DNA from: Solea solea
Lineage: Eukaryota > Chordata > Actinopteri > Pleuronectiformes > Soleidae
Direction: 5' to 3'
Length of the DNA: 64,000 nucleotides
NCBI RefSeq assembly: GCF_958295425.1
Contig: NC_081147.1
Span: forward strand, 2,315,290 to 2,379,289
In this document: piece by piece, positions 12,685-23,840 of the stretch
How positions within the stretch are numbered: the first letter of the stretch is position 1
Layout of the letters: the number at the start of each line of letters is the position of its first letter
Program-made: the position numbers and the translations under genes
The notes under the pieces: generated by a model
The model's input: the letters and a program-made list of their open reading frames with translations, nothing else
Database searches by the model: none
What the model was told of the DNA's origin: nothing

Positions 12685-13830
12685 GTGGTTCCAAAAGTCT
12701 GGGTCGGGGCCCACACATGCGTCATGGATGATGTTTTTGGGGTCCCCAAACAAATTTGAGTACATTTTAAGAATAAAATTTTAAATGTGAAAAAACATAG
12801 CATTAAAAGTACCAAGTTTGGCCTAATTGTCATTGTGGTAGTAAGTTGCTATTGCACCTGAAGATTGTTGGCAGTGTATATTATAGGCTACTCACTCTCT
12901 GCATTAAATCAGTGATTCCCAAAGTCTGGGTCAGGGTCCACAGATGGGTCGTGGGAGAAATTTTTGGGGTCCCCAAACAAATGCAAAGAAATTTCCCAAC
13001 CTTTTAGTGAAGAATAAACATTAAAATCCGAGAAAATAGGTCCATAAAAAGTCGTACATACAATTCAAAGTACCAAGTTTGGTTCCTAACCAGACACAGT
13101 CAACCTAATCTCCATTGTTGTGGTAGTAAGTTGCTATTGCACCTCAAGTTTGTGGGTAGTGTTGATGTTAGGATACTGAACTCTGTACCTTAAATCAATG
13201 TTTCCTAAAGATGTTGGGACCTACAGATGGGAGAATTTTCTGGGGTCCCCAAACAAATTTGAGGAAATTCCTGAACTTTCAATAAAGAATAAAGTTTAAA
13301 ATGTAAAAAAAATGTAAGTCGTGTGTAGTGTATATTGTGGGCTACTAAAATCTGTACTTTAAATCAGTGATTCCCAAAGTCTGGGTTAGGGCCCACGAAT
13401 GGTTTGACCTTTTTTTGAGGCCCCCAAAAGAATGCAGTTTAAAATCTGAAGAAAAAGGTCCATGGAAAAGGTGTGGTCTCTAATTTTCATGGTTGTGGTA
13501 ATTACACCTGAAGAATGTGTGTAGAGTAAATAGTAGAATATTGAACTTATTAAATGAGTGATTTCCAAAGTCTGGGTTGGGGCCCACAGATGAGTCGTGG
13601 GAGATTTTTTTGGGTCCCCAAACAAATTTGCAGAATTTTTCCCAACCTCTTACTTAAGATTTATGTGTAAATGTTTTACATAACATACATACAACATCTT
13701 TTTGGAAGGGATTCTTATAACAATTTAAAATAATAAGTGTTACAGATATGGCTGTAAAACTTAAGCACAACATTGATGTTGCGATTTGTGCGACAATGAG
13801 TCGCCATAAAACGCAGATTTTAATGGTTGA
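12685..13830 (+). repeat. Decayed array of about 0.2-kb units (CCAAAGTCTGGGT type)
   Basis: Five units start near 12,690, 12,912, 13,197, 13,368 and 13,557. Each opens with a form of AGTGATTCCCAAAGTCTGGG, then CCCACAGATGGGTCGTGG and GGGGTCCCCAAACAAA, then an AT-rich stretch. Spacings of 222, 285, 171 and 189 show indel decay. A single copy of the last unit, including its GTGTTACAGATATGGCTGTA tail, is at 30,545-30,810. Confidence 0.85.
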
Positions 13831-14055
13831 AGACAATAATGGGTCTTAAAAAAAGAAAAGAAAAAACCATACTGTGCAAAAGAAAATAATAGTTTTTACT
13901 GTGGTTTTCCTTTCAGGCGTCTGAGTCAGATCAATAATGTGAGCAGACAGGTCTCACGAAAGCACACAAAGAAAATAAGAAAGAGACAAACTCAGACGAG
14001 AGAGTAAGAAATGTTGAAAATACAAAAGAGAGAAACAGGCAGGGAAGAAGTAAAT

Positions 14056-14115
14056 TCATTCATTCATCGTCTATTCACGTTATCCTCCACAAGGGTCGCG
14101 GGGGTCGGTGGTTCC
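14056..14115 (+). repeat. 5' fragment of a very common teleost repeat
   Basis: TTCATTCATTCATCGTCTAT, then GTTATCCTCCACAAGGGTCG and GGGGGTC match the start of the element at 28,745-29,080. Confidence 0.6.
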
Positions 14116-14463
14116 AATCGGCCCGACAGATTCACGGTATTCATGTTTTTACAGTTTGTTACTGATGGTTTTTTTGTATTGTTGACGACAACTCACTGGA
14201 GACTCTGTGTTGTGACTGACAATAATCCTTTCCAGTAGTTTTTTGTCTTTCTGTCTGTTTTTGGACAAAGTCAGACAGTCAGACAGTCAGACAGACACAC
14301 AGACGGACAAAACTTTCAAAAACTTTTAGTTGCGATCTACATAAAGGCAACCCATTGGTACTACTGTACGTTATTATGTTGAAAAGAAGCAATACTATTA
14401 TTTTTCTAAATGAGTATTAAGTAATTATGTTTATTTCTGTTGCAAATTTCCTGATTATCTTAT

Positions 14464-15290
14464 CTTATCTTAATAAGATCCCTCAAACCTCCGCCAAACA
14501 TTTAGATCCACTGGATCCAGACCAACTTTCTAGAACCTGCTTATACCATTTTACATAAACATGGCAAAATTCAGAGATTTACACATGTGAACTTCTTCAA
14601 TGGGACCAAACCATGTTAAATTGAAATTGCCGCAAAATCCGTACTACGTCATTACAGTTTTGCACTAATTACACAGGGTTTTTATGAAAATTTGATAAAA
14701 AAAATGTAACCAAAACTCAATGGGAACATACTTGAGGGATCACCGATCACCCACCATGAAAAATTCAGACTGATTTTTCAAAAATTGTAGACGGGAAGTT
14801 GCTAAAAGTAGGACAAACTTACAGATAATACACGCCGATGAAAGCATAACCTCATTGGTGGAGGGTTATGAGTAATTTTGATATAATGAAGCAATGAGTG
14901 GAATTTATTTTAAGTAATTATGTTAATTTATGTTGTATGTGGGACAAATAAAGGATTAGTTTATCTTAATGAGATCACACAGAGAGCTCAAACCTCCGCA
15001 AAGCTCAAACGGGCACCTCAATTTGAGCTTCAAAAAAGTGGATCCAGAAGAACTTCCTAGAACTTTAGCTACTCATTACTATTACCATTTTACATAAACA
15101 TGGCAAATTTACACACTTCAATGGGCCCAAACCATGTTAAATCAAAATTGCAGCCAAAATCCATACTACGTAAATACAGTTTTGCACTAAATACACTGGG
15201 ATTTCTTGAAAATGTGATGTTTTTTTTACTAAAACTGAAGAGGAATATGCTCGGGTGATCTTCATGAAAAATTCAGACAGATTTAGTTGC
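14464..15290 (+). repeat. Local direct duplication, offset about 539 bp
   Basis: Blocks at 14,464-14,800 recur at about 14,964-15,290 in order: CAAACCTCCGC, ACCATTTTACATAAACATGG (14545 and 15084), AAACCATGTTAAAT, TACAGTTTTGCACTAA, and ATGAAAAATTCAGAC followed by AGATTT. Divergence is moderate and an AT-rich segment separates the copies. Confidence 0.85.
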
Positions 15291-15600
15291 TAAAAAGGAC
15301 GAACTTACAAATAAATGACACAACGAGTGAGAATTTAGTGCAGTGTGAAGCATAAGTTCTGGTTTTCTTTCACTTTTGTCTGTAAAAACTTCGTATTTCT
15401 CCAACTATTTATGCTGATGGATGAAAGAGCAGCCATGTGCATGCTAATAAACTCAATCTAATTCAATCAAACTCACTGATTCATTGACATGTTAACCGTA
15501 AACGCCGTAATTGAATCAACTCACGGGACCAATAAAGACGCAGCGGCGGCCCTGTTACCGAGTGTTCACGTAGTAAATCTGGAGTAATGACATGTAATCA

Positions 15601-15628
<28 letters not shown>
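15601..15628 (+). repeat. (TG)14 microsatellite
   Basis: This is an uninterrupted TG run, followed after about 90 bases by a long purine tract. Confidence 0.95.
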
Positions 15629-15631
<3 letters not shown>

Positions 15632-15719
15632 CTGCAGACTCACTTGATAAGAGCCTGGAGACGCTCTAGACAAACAGCAGCTAGACAGGCACTGGCCTGG
15701 TGTTGCAGAACCAGAGCAG

Positions 15720-16190
15720 GAGCTTGGAGGCAGAGGAGCAGCCACTGGAGAGACAGAAGGAGAACGAGGAGGAGGACGAGGAGGCAAAAGAGAAAAAAAG
15801 GACGGAGGGGAAAGGAAATAAAAGGGAAATCAGTGAGAGGAGAAAAGAAGACGGACGAGTGGTCGCAGAGACAGGAAAGAATTGGAAGAAGAAAGGTTGA
15901 ACAAAGGGGGAAATTCATTACAGAGCGACGGTAAAAGGGAATTAAAAGACAAATAATTCCCAGAGACAGAATTAAAAGGATGAAGTGAAAGAAAACGATA
16001 AGCAAGGGATGAAGCAAAAGGAGCATAAATTGCACAGAAGGGAACAAAAGAGGGAAGAAGAGGAGTAGGAGAGGGGGTCGTTTATGAGACGGGGAAAAAA
16101 GGGAATAAAAGAATAATAAAAAAGGGGAAAGAGTGAGAGGAGGAGGAGGGAAGGAGGGAGAGAAAAAAAAAGGGAAAACAAGGTTAGTTT
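15720..16190 (+). repeat. Polypurine tract (GA-rich), about 470 bp
   Basis: The plus strand is overwhelmingly A/G (GGAGGAGGACGAGGAGG, GAAAAAAAGGACGG and similar), with C and T rare. Open frames here encode only Lys/Glu/Arg-rich or, on the other strand, Leu/Phe/Ser-rich low-complexity peptides. Confidence 0.88.
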
Positions 16191-16254
16191 ACACTGACGA
16201 ACCATCAGACAGCAGGCAAGTGTGTGTGTGTGTCCATAAAACGTACAAACCTAT

Positions 16255-16375
16255 GTTGAATGACTTTAAAGGGCTTTTTGAAGGGTTAAAACCTGGTTTT
16301 ATGGTCAGAAATAGGGATAAGGTTAAGGGTCAGGGTTAGGCACTTAGTTGTGATGGTTAAGGTAAGGCTAAATTA
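16255..16375 (+). repeat. Dispersed repeat of the GGTTAAGACCTGGTTTTAGGG type, copy 1
   Basis: The sequence GGGTTAAAACCTGGTTTTAT, then GGGTCAGGGTTAGGCACTTA, then GTTGTGATGGTTAAGGTAAG recurs at 35,880-35,970 and 49,820-49,945. In fish this family is often tied to TG microsatellites; here a short TG run lies just before it at 16,220. Confidence 0.7.
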
Positions 16376-16422
16376 AAATTTTATAAAACTTCTCTCATCA
16401 TCATGAGTCTTATTATCATCAT

Positions 16423-16556
16423 TAGAGTTGCAACAATGACCAATAATCCCAATGGAAAGTTTCTAATTTGAAATATTTCCAAAATTCCCAAATTTCCCAA
16501 TCCCATATACATTTTCTGGAAAATTACCAGGAATTTTCCACCCCTTTGCAACTCTG
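16423..16556 (+). mobile_element. hAT-type MITE, 134 bp, with 8-bp target-site duplication
   Basis: The element opens TAGAGTTGCAA and closes TTGCAACTCTG, which reverse-complements to CAGAGTTGCAA; such ends are typical of hAT transposons. It is flanked by ATCATCAT at 16415-16422 and again at 16557-16564, matching the 8-bp duplication hAT elements make. It is far too short for a transposase. Caution: the surroundings contain other ATC/TCA repeats, so the duplication could be partly chance. Confidence 0.75.
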
Positions 16557-17339
16557 ATCATCATCAATGTAAGGTGTGTTTACGTTCAGTTGTAAACCAC
16601 TAATTCTTCCCATAGAGAAAATCTGTATATTTTAATTTAAAGTTAAAATTTTCCACTGGTAAAAACACGACGTGCTAAGTTTAGAACCCAAAAAACACCT
16701 TAATGCCGTCTGAAACCTTAAACCCTGGATCTCATCCTCAGGGTCGGAGAGCAGTCATTTCACATTTCATATTAATTGGTTAATTAACTTTATTTGGGAA
16801 ATCATTTCCAATCAGAGTGACTTCATGCTCCGCCTCCTCAGTTCGTGGTTTCCCCCTCACGTCGAGCACACGCTGCTTCTCTCCGCTCTTATTTTATGCT
16901 CCGGCTGCTGGAGCTAATTGCTCGCCGCGTCTCTGCGATGATGAATTTTTCTCCCCGTGCGTCGCTCGGTACAAAGTCGCAGTTGTAGAAATGAGTCACT
17001 GCTGTTTGATTTTTTTTTTTCTTTTAAGGGGCCGACACCAAATTGAAACACGCAGAGCCAATTAAAAAAAATAATAGGCTAAAGTCGGGAGAAGTGGAGT
17101 GTGTATTGTAAGATTCATGTCGCTTCATTAAAAATTTAATTACAGATAAAGACTTTGAAATCAATCAAAAAAAAAAAAAGAAAGAAAATGTCACTTTTAA
17201 TTTAAAAGTTAAATATAACAACCTGCTGGGACTATAATCTCAGGCAGGATTATTTTTTCAATCCTATCAAAGGTGATGTTACTCATATTCTCTCTCTTTT
17301 AAACACTTCTGATTCTGTGGGGATTCAGCGCTACGTGAG

Positions 17340-17700
17340 AGCGGCACATTTAGCGTCATATCTGTCGCATTTCTTATCCAAACTACGTCAAAGTCGGCGA
17401 TGCAAACCCCGGTGCCCTGAACGAGTCACCTGCCAAATCTGACGCCTGTAACGTGAACCGTTGGACAGTTATGTGATAAACAGGCAAGACGATAGAAAAG
17501 ATGAAATTATGTAAACTATCACGTTTTAGCTGTTGGTGAATAAAGTTATTTTTCCTGCTGATTGTCCCCGCCCATCTTTGCTCTGCTGCTGTATACACAC
17601 AAACTCCCTGTCAGGTCTGATAGTCTTGCTTGACAGAGCCTGTTTTCACATGAAGGACGCAAAAAAACAAATAACAACAACAAAATCAACAGTAGCTGTA
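17340..17700 (+). repeat. Dispersed repeat family (CTGTATACACAC type), copy 2
   Basis: CTGCTGCTGTATACACACAA, then GTCAGGTCTGATAGTCTTGC, then TGTTTTCACATGAAGG match the copy at 11,310. An upstream block (CATATCTGTCGCATTTCTTA then ATCCAAACTACGTCAA) is shared with about 45,555-45,615, so the full element is probably more than 350 bp. Confidence 0.65.
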
Positions 17701-18525
17701 AGAGTAAAAATGTAAATGTCATTTTAAACATTTGTTTACTTCACTCTGGGCTCAGACTGGAGTTTTTGAATAATGACGACAGGTGATAAGAGGCCAGTTA
17801 GCTCGTATTACACCAAACTGTTGCCACAAATAAACCCCCCCCCCCGCAGACTTTAATTATCACAAGTCACGCAAAACCATTTTTTAATACAGTCAGTGAA
17901 TTAAAATCAGTCCAAGTGGGAAATAAACAGTCAGCAATCTGGCAGCACAGTGTGTGTGAGAGCTGTTGGAGATAATCCCTCAATCCCACTGCGACGCCAC
18001 CGGCGTCATGTTCCCGCGTGTACTGTAGGTCAAAGAAGCACCACAGGAAACACCATCAGGTTCACGGTGGACGCGGCGCTGCTGTGTTCAAACAGGTGTT
18101 TTAACTTAAGCGTCCATGTTAACAGATTAGAATATTCACGCAGCAGTTTCACCATCTCACCCATTTCATCATTTCACACGTGACGAGATCTGTTGATAAT
18201 GATATTGATGTTTTACCAGCATTAAAATGACTGTAGTTTTAGAGGCTGAATCAATATTATAAATTTAAAACTATTTCAGCAGCTGTGCAGATTCTCTCAA
18301 GATTAAATAAACACACTGTGCAGGAGAGTAATTTTATCTCCAGCATTTAGTTTAGTTTATTTAGTTCAAACATAAAGAAAAACAAATGTTCAAATCATTC
18401 ACATTCCCCAGTTTCTGAGAAGAAGTTTAAAACTGATTTAATCTCACCCGTCAATTCATTAATCAACACGGCTTTCTGTTGACATCTTTCTACAGCATTC
18501 CATCCCATAATTAATAATCACTTGT

Positions 18526-18533
18526 ACATATAC

Positions 18534-18599
<66 letters not shown>

Positions 18600-18614
18600 T
18601 ATATATATATATAT
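18526..18614 (+). repeat. (TA)n microsatellite, nearly pure
   Basis: About 89 bases of alternating T/A with a few C and G interruptions near the start and one ACTA break near 18,598. It is self-complementary and could extrude as a cruciform. Confidence 0.95.
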
Positions 18615-18678
18615 GAAAAATGTATAAATGTCTCTTGTGAATGTGCACGGATGCTCTCTGTCCCTCTCTGTCGCCACT

Positions 18679-18772
18679 CAGGTATAAATAAAGTTCTTTG
18701 AATGTGAATCTGTCGCTATGTATTTAGCTAGCTAGCTGCTTCCCTAGCTAGCTAGAAGCTATATGTTAAAAA
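18679..18772 (+). repeat. AGCT-rich segment, inverse partner of 22,561-22,640
   Basis: AATAAAGTTCTTTGAATGTG, then TTAGCTAGCTAGCTGCTTCC and CTAGCTAGCTAGAAGC. Its reverse complement matches 22,561-22,640 over about 85 bases. Confidence 0.75.
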
Positions 18773-19957
18773 CCACAGAAAGTCGTAGCTACACAAACTG
18801 AATTCATGTGAAACAGTGAAATAAGTCCACAGTGTGTCGTCTGTGATGGAACACGACTATTTTAGATGAGCTAAAGTAGAGAAACAGATACGTAGATTTC
18901 CAAACAGGAACTGTTTCTTATTGTTTGATATTTGTTGATTTTCCGTTTGACCTGAACATTTTCTGACTACAGTTTCTCTCTGGAACATTAATTTACCGTA
19001 AACAATCAATAATCAGAAGGTTTTAGACAACGTGTTCCTCACCTGAGTCTCATTTAAAGTTTCCACAACTTTCTCTGTACAATCTTGTCTCTTTTCCGTT
19101 TTACGTAACGCGGTATTGTTTAAAGAAAAGCCTCCGAACACACAAAACCCCACTAGACAAACTCTAAAAGCTGCAGTAACGGAGCCTGAAATCAGACGTT
19201 TCATATTTCATTTCTCCGCCGCCACGAACGCTCGCGTTTTCCTGTCGGCGAGGACGATTTGGGAATTGTTGACTCATTTGCGTGAAGGAGCCTCCGATAT
19301 GGAAACACTAGAGTGAAGTGAGACCAATCAGATCCTATTGTCACATGGAAATCATCATCTCTCTCTCTCTGCCGTGATAAGATATGAAAAGAAATAATGA
19401 ACCAAATCCAATACGACCGAAAACCAACCGCGTCTGAAAGAACAATTATCTTTTAATTGAACGACAGAGTGTTAAGGTGTGTTGTTCATAAACAAACAGG
19501 ACATCGTGTATTGAGGGACACAATATGATTATTTATGTCACTATGTGTCACTCTGGCTAAGAGCTAAAGAGGAATTAAAACAACTCCAAACCTCAAGTGT
19601 TTATCATCCCCACTGGTGATTTTTAAGGTTTTACTATCCGGTGTTTTACGGTTCTTTTATTTGTTTTTGCTAATTTGTTCCTTGTATTATGTCTCCGTTT
19701 CTTATTCTTTGTGTTATATAATTGTTCTTCATGAAAGATTTCGGTCTCTCGTGTAAAAATCCATTTAAAAAAAGAGGTTTCCTTCCTGCTTTTGTTGGAT
19801 TTTTAAAGCCTGGTTATAAAATGATATCTTTTTCCATCAAATATGTCATATGAATGACTCACCAGTAAGTCTTATACGATACGAAAACCTGATACCGGCC
19901 ACTATTTACCTGGAAATACGGACAATCAAGGCATTTCGATACCGCACGCTCCGCCCA

Positions 19958-20191
19958 CACCAAACTCCATAGAGAAAATCAGCGATTTTACATAGTGGTA
20001 AACAGGAGTTGTTGATCTGCTGCTGCTTCCATCACTAACTTTAGATTTATTATATTTGTGATTTCAGTGTTGGAAATCCTTTGTTCACGTTAACCTCAAT
20101 GGCACAAACTGGCCACAGGAGGCAGCAGTAGACCACTAACTCTTGTTTCCCTGTGAGCTAAAATCACTGATTTTTTTAATGGACTTTGGTG
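19958..20191 (+). repeat. Dispersed repeat with terminal inverted repeats, copy 2
   Basis: This 234-bp copy is in the same orientation as the one at 58-288, with the same inverted ends and the internal motif ACTGGCCACAGGAGGCAGCA. Flanking homology extends from about 19,901 to 20,270. Confidence 0.75.
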
Positions 20192-20599
20192 TAGGGTTTA
20201 CAAACTTTAGTTTACAGCCATAAAAGGCCGTGTAACAGTTAAATAAACAGTTCATATATTATTTAGATAGTTTACACTAACTATTGATGTACCAGCAGAA
20301 TTATACAAACACAGAACAACAGATCAGTGTGAAATATTTTGACCTTGTTGTCTTGTTTTAACGTTTGTTCACCACTGAGTGTCAAGTTTCTTAATTAGCG
20401 GCTCACCACAGGAGCTGACAGCGTGTGTGCTGGCAGCGCCGGCTCTCGGCTGTCACTCAACGGTTGCCGTGGAAACGGCTGAGTAACGCAGCGTCTCCAC
20501 AGACACGTCCACATGTATGATTCATGGCGCGTTCTCCGACTGATGTTTTTGTGTCTGAACGAGCGTCCGACGCAGCGGTGGATCCACAGAGACGCCGCT

Positions 20600-21020
20600 C
20601 GGCTTTTATCCCTCCTTCATTTTTATCTTTACTTTTCTCATCGTCCCCTTTTATTTCCCTTTAATCTATTATTATAACATATATCAGTTTATTTCCTCCT
20701 CTTTTCTTCCCTGTTCTTGCTTTTCCTCTACGCTCAGTCTCCTTCCTCCTGTCCTACTTTCTCTTCTTCTTCTTTTCCAATTACCTTCAATAAAAAAAAC
20801 CTCTTCTCACTCCATTAATTTTTATTTCTTTTCTCACTATCACTCACTCTTTAATTTTATCACCTGTTTTTCCTTCCTTTTAGTCCTTCTTCCCTTCTGT
20901 TTTCCTTTCCTATCCAAACCCTTACTCTCCTCGTCTCCTCTCCTTCCCTTGTTCCCTTGGGTTCTTTTTTCCCCTCCATGTCCTCTCTACTGCTTCTACC
21001 TCTCCTCTCCTCCATCAGTG
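20600..21020 (+). repeat. Pyrimidine-rich tract, about 420 bp
   Basis: The plus strand is mostly C/T (TTTCCTCCTCTTTTCTTCC, CTTCTTCTTCTTTTCC and similar) with scattered A. No coding signal; the 67-codon frame at 20,949 is low complexity. Confidence 0.8.
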
Positions 21021-21439
21021 AAGAATAGCTCTTCTTTTCTTTCAGCAGCTAAAGGCTTCAGATGTACGACTCCATTGGGATTAAAAACAACCAGCAGGCT
21101 TCCAGTGTGTGTGTGTGTGTGTGTGCGATTCCTCGATGTTCAGACATATTGAACGTCGTGTTTTACGACCTCTGACGCATCACGATCACATTCAGCTGTT
21201 TTTCTCAACACAACAAAACGACAAAAACAACAACTTACAACTCACACAAAACACCCGACTATAAATAAGTAAACAGCTCCAAACAAAAAAGCCACTTCAA
21301 ACTTCACTTATGTTGCACTTTATGTTGATGGAGTGTTTTGCGGTGCTTTTATTCTGGAAAACAATCAATATTTAATTGTTAATACTTTTACGATTGGAAA
21401 TAGTAATGAGGCGAGTTTTAGCCACGACTTTCTGTGGTT

Positions 21440-21985
21440 TTTAAAGGCGACATCGAATGCTTGTATCACACATATATGTTAGTTATGGAGGTCTACTTAC
21501 ATATATTAACTTGTTTTCATGATTAAAAACCTCCTAATCGCTGCAAACGAGCCGATCAAAATATCTCCTCGCTGACGCTCTCGTCAGCCGCGCTGTTTCA
21601 GACCAAACAGTTGCTGTGATTGGCCAGCCAACGAGAGCTTTACAACTGTCCTGTGATTGGCCAGGTACCTGGAAGTGACGTAATAGATAGGCCAGCTCTC
21701 AGATACACAGCTCCCCCTCTGGCACGGTGGATGCTCTGCATCTCAGCAGCTACAACGAGACTAGTTCTTCTTCTTCTTCTGCGGTTGAATGTACGCAACC
21801 GGATGTGCCCGGACTAGTGCCCGCACCGGGAGGCGCTACGGTGGTGAGGATTTCTGATGACGACATCAAATTAAGGAAGTGTCGATCCGCTTCGCAGAGC
21901 CCAGGAAAACAATACAACACTATTTTCTCAGCAGTGGCTGAACTGTTTGTTCTGAAACTTTAGGGTTTCATAAACGAGGTAATGA
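21440..21985 (+). repeat. Probable dispersed repeat with duplicated GTGATTGGCCAG motif
   Basis: Blocks include GGCGACATCGAATGCTTGTA, TTACATATATTAACTTGTTT, GCTGTGATTGGCCAGCCAAC and CCTGTGATTGGCCAGGTACC. I recognise this order from other fish genomes as a repeat, but only one copy lies in this window. Two inverted-CCAAT (ATTGG) boxes lie 40 bases apart. Confidence 0.5.
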
Positions 21986-22045
21986 CGCAGATACACACAC
22001 ACAAACGCAGCGTTAATTGGAGCTTCCGGTCTATGTCACCTTCAA

Positions 22046-22165
22046 CATAGCTAGCTAGGGAAGCAGCTAGCTATCTTTCGAGCTAGGGAAGCAGCTAACT
22101 AGTTTTCGAGCTAGGGAAGTAGCTAGCTAGCTGAATAGCTATAGATTGAACGTAATTTGTCCCTG
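22046..22165 (+). repeat. Minisatellite of CTAGCTAGGGAAGCAG units
   Basis: Three units of about 34 bp (GAGCTAGGGAAGCAGCTAGC type) lie in tandem. A further unit is at 22,561-22,640 with a TTCACATTCAA and AACTTTATTTGTCC extension. Confidence 0.8.
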
Positions 22166-22560
22166 ACTAACAAATTAAGGCACGCAGAGCTAGTACACGT
22201 TTACAAGAGAAGCTATTTTTGTCAGAATAAAAAAATATAAAGCTAGCTATAGACAGACAGACTGACGTAGAATCTATAAAATAAATTAAGACCTAAAAAA
22301 ACAACAAAATACCTAAAATATTATTTGTAAAGTAACTAAAAGTGATTTTTTTTAAAACAAGATCACAGGTGAAAATAATTAGAGTGAAGAGGATTAATAC
22401 GTTGTTTTTTATTAATCCGCATTGGTCGTTTGTTTGTGTAGCCAAAACACTGCTGGTGTCACTAACACTCAGCAAAATAGTCAATCAGAGATGTTTAAAG
22501 CATTTTTCTGATAGTTTCTTGGTGTTTTATGATGTAAAACTCAAAAACTGAGCTTCTACT

Positions 22561-22640
22561 AGATACCTAGCTAGAAAGCTAGGGAAGTAGCTAGCTGAAT
22601 AGCCATAGTTTCACATTCAAACAACTTTATTTGTCCCCGA
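22561..22640 (-). repeat. AGCT-rich segment, inverse of 18,679-18,772
   Basis: AGCTAGGGAAGTAGCTAGCT, then TTTCACATTCAAACAACTTT and ATTTGTCC is the reverse-complement counterpart of the segment at 18.7 kb, 3.9 kb away. Confidence 0.75.
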
Positions 22641-23629
22641 GAAAACTACAAGAAAAATAAAAAATATTTTTTACCACAACAATATAAACCTCTTTATCGT
22701 GCAGAAAAGAATCATGACATACAGTAACGCATGTCTGCCTTGTTTTGCAGGCGTTTATTTTTATGCTCTGTCTGTCACATGCTATCACAGTTGAATAAAA
22801 ACTTTATCATTATCATTTCCGGGAGAATGAATCACCGACACAACAGAGTCATGACCTTTTCCCGGCCACGCGAGCAGATAAAGCCGCCTTTTGTCGGCCG
22901 ATGATTGCAGCCCTGCGTACAGAGGCCAGCGAGGGTCAAACCCCAACACCAACGCCAATCAGGCCTGAATCTGAGCGAGCAGCGGGAACCTTCTATAACT
23001 GGACCGCGTTCCCGCACCGACTCTTAACTCTCTGATGTGAGTGTCTTTCAGGTTCACTTGCAGCCTCGCGGTGACGGCATGAATGAGGAGAAACACCATG
23101 ATTCTCAGGGATAATAACCTCACACACTGTGAGTCAGGACTGAAATAATCCCACCTCGGGTCTCGGGACTGAGGCCGGGGGCTGACGACCCCCTGGCATT
23201 TTAAAAACCATTAGCAGAGCTGTGGGTTTCTAACCCTCTGTGACGCCTCCGTCGGCCCAAACCACCGAGTTCTGACCCGGCGTGGGAGAAATGTCACGTT
23301 ACAACTGAGACGTGACTCAGCAGACAACAGAGTGTCACGACGACGGATACCAATAACATTTGATTTCATTGAGTAGCAGAGACATATTTGAGGTAGTTTC
23401 ACTTCCTTTTTGTTGTTTTACTTCTTCGTGATGAGTAAGACTGTGTGTCTTCACACTTCATATGGAAATGTGTTTTAACTGCATCTCAAAGGAGCTTAAT
23501 AGCAAATTTAATTGTAGTTACACAATGACAATAAAGGGATTGTGTTTTCCGATTAAACAAAACTGTTAAGCAAAGCTGCTTCCAACAGATTAAAGCTGCT
23601 CAAATTATTGGTTTATACATTTATTTTAT

Positions 23630-23840
23630 ATGAATCCACATTGGTCGTTTGTGACGTTAAAGCTCCAGTGTGCGATTTCTGTCGCAAAAATGGTCCATAA
23701 AATATTGATCAATGATGTTCTTAAATGTCTCGTTTTTGTCCAAAAACCAAAACCTATTCAGTTTTTAATGATTTCTTTTGTCACACGGAGCAAAGAAACC
23801 AGAAAATATTCACAATGAAGAAGCCGAAACTTGTTTTAAT
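23630..23840 (+). repeat. Dispersed repeat with the GGAGCAAAGAAACC motif
   Basis: GTTAAAGCTCCAGTGTGCGA, CAAAAATGGTCCATAAAATA, and CACACGGAGCAAAGAAACCA followed by GAAAATATTCACAATGAAG form the fullest copy here. Shorter copies are at 26,500-26,600 and 53,180-53,300. Confidence 0.65.

Noticed and set aside
15587..16205. Several frames of 66-135 codons, Lys/Glu/Arg-rich or Leu/Phe/Ser-rich
   Set aside because: Low-complexity translations of the purine tract.
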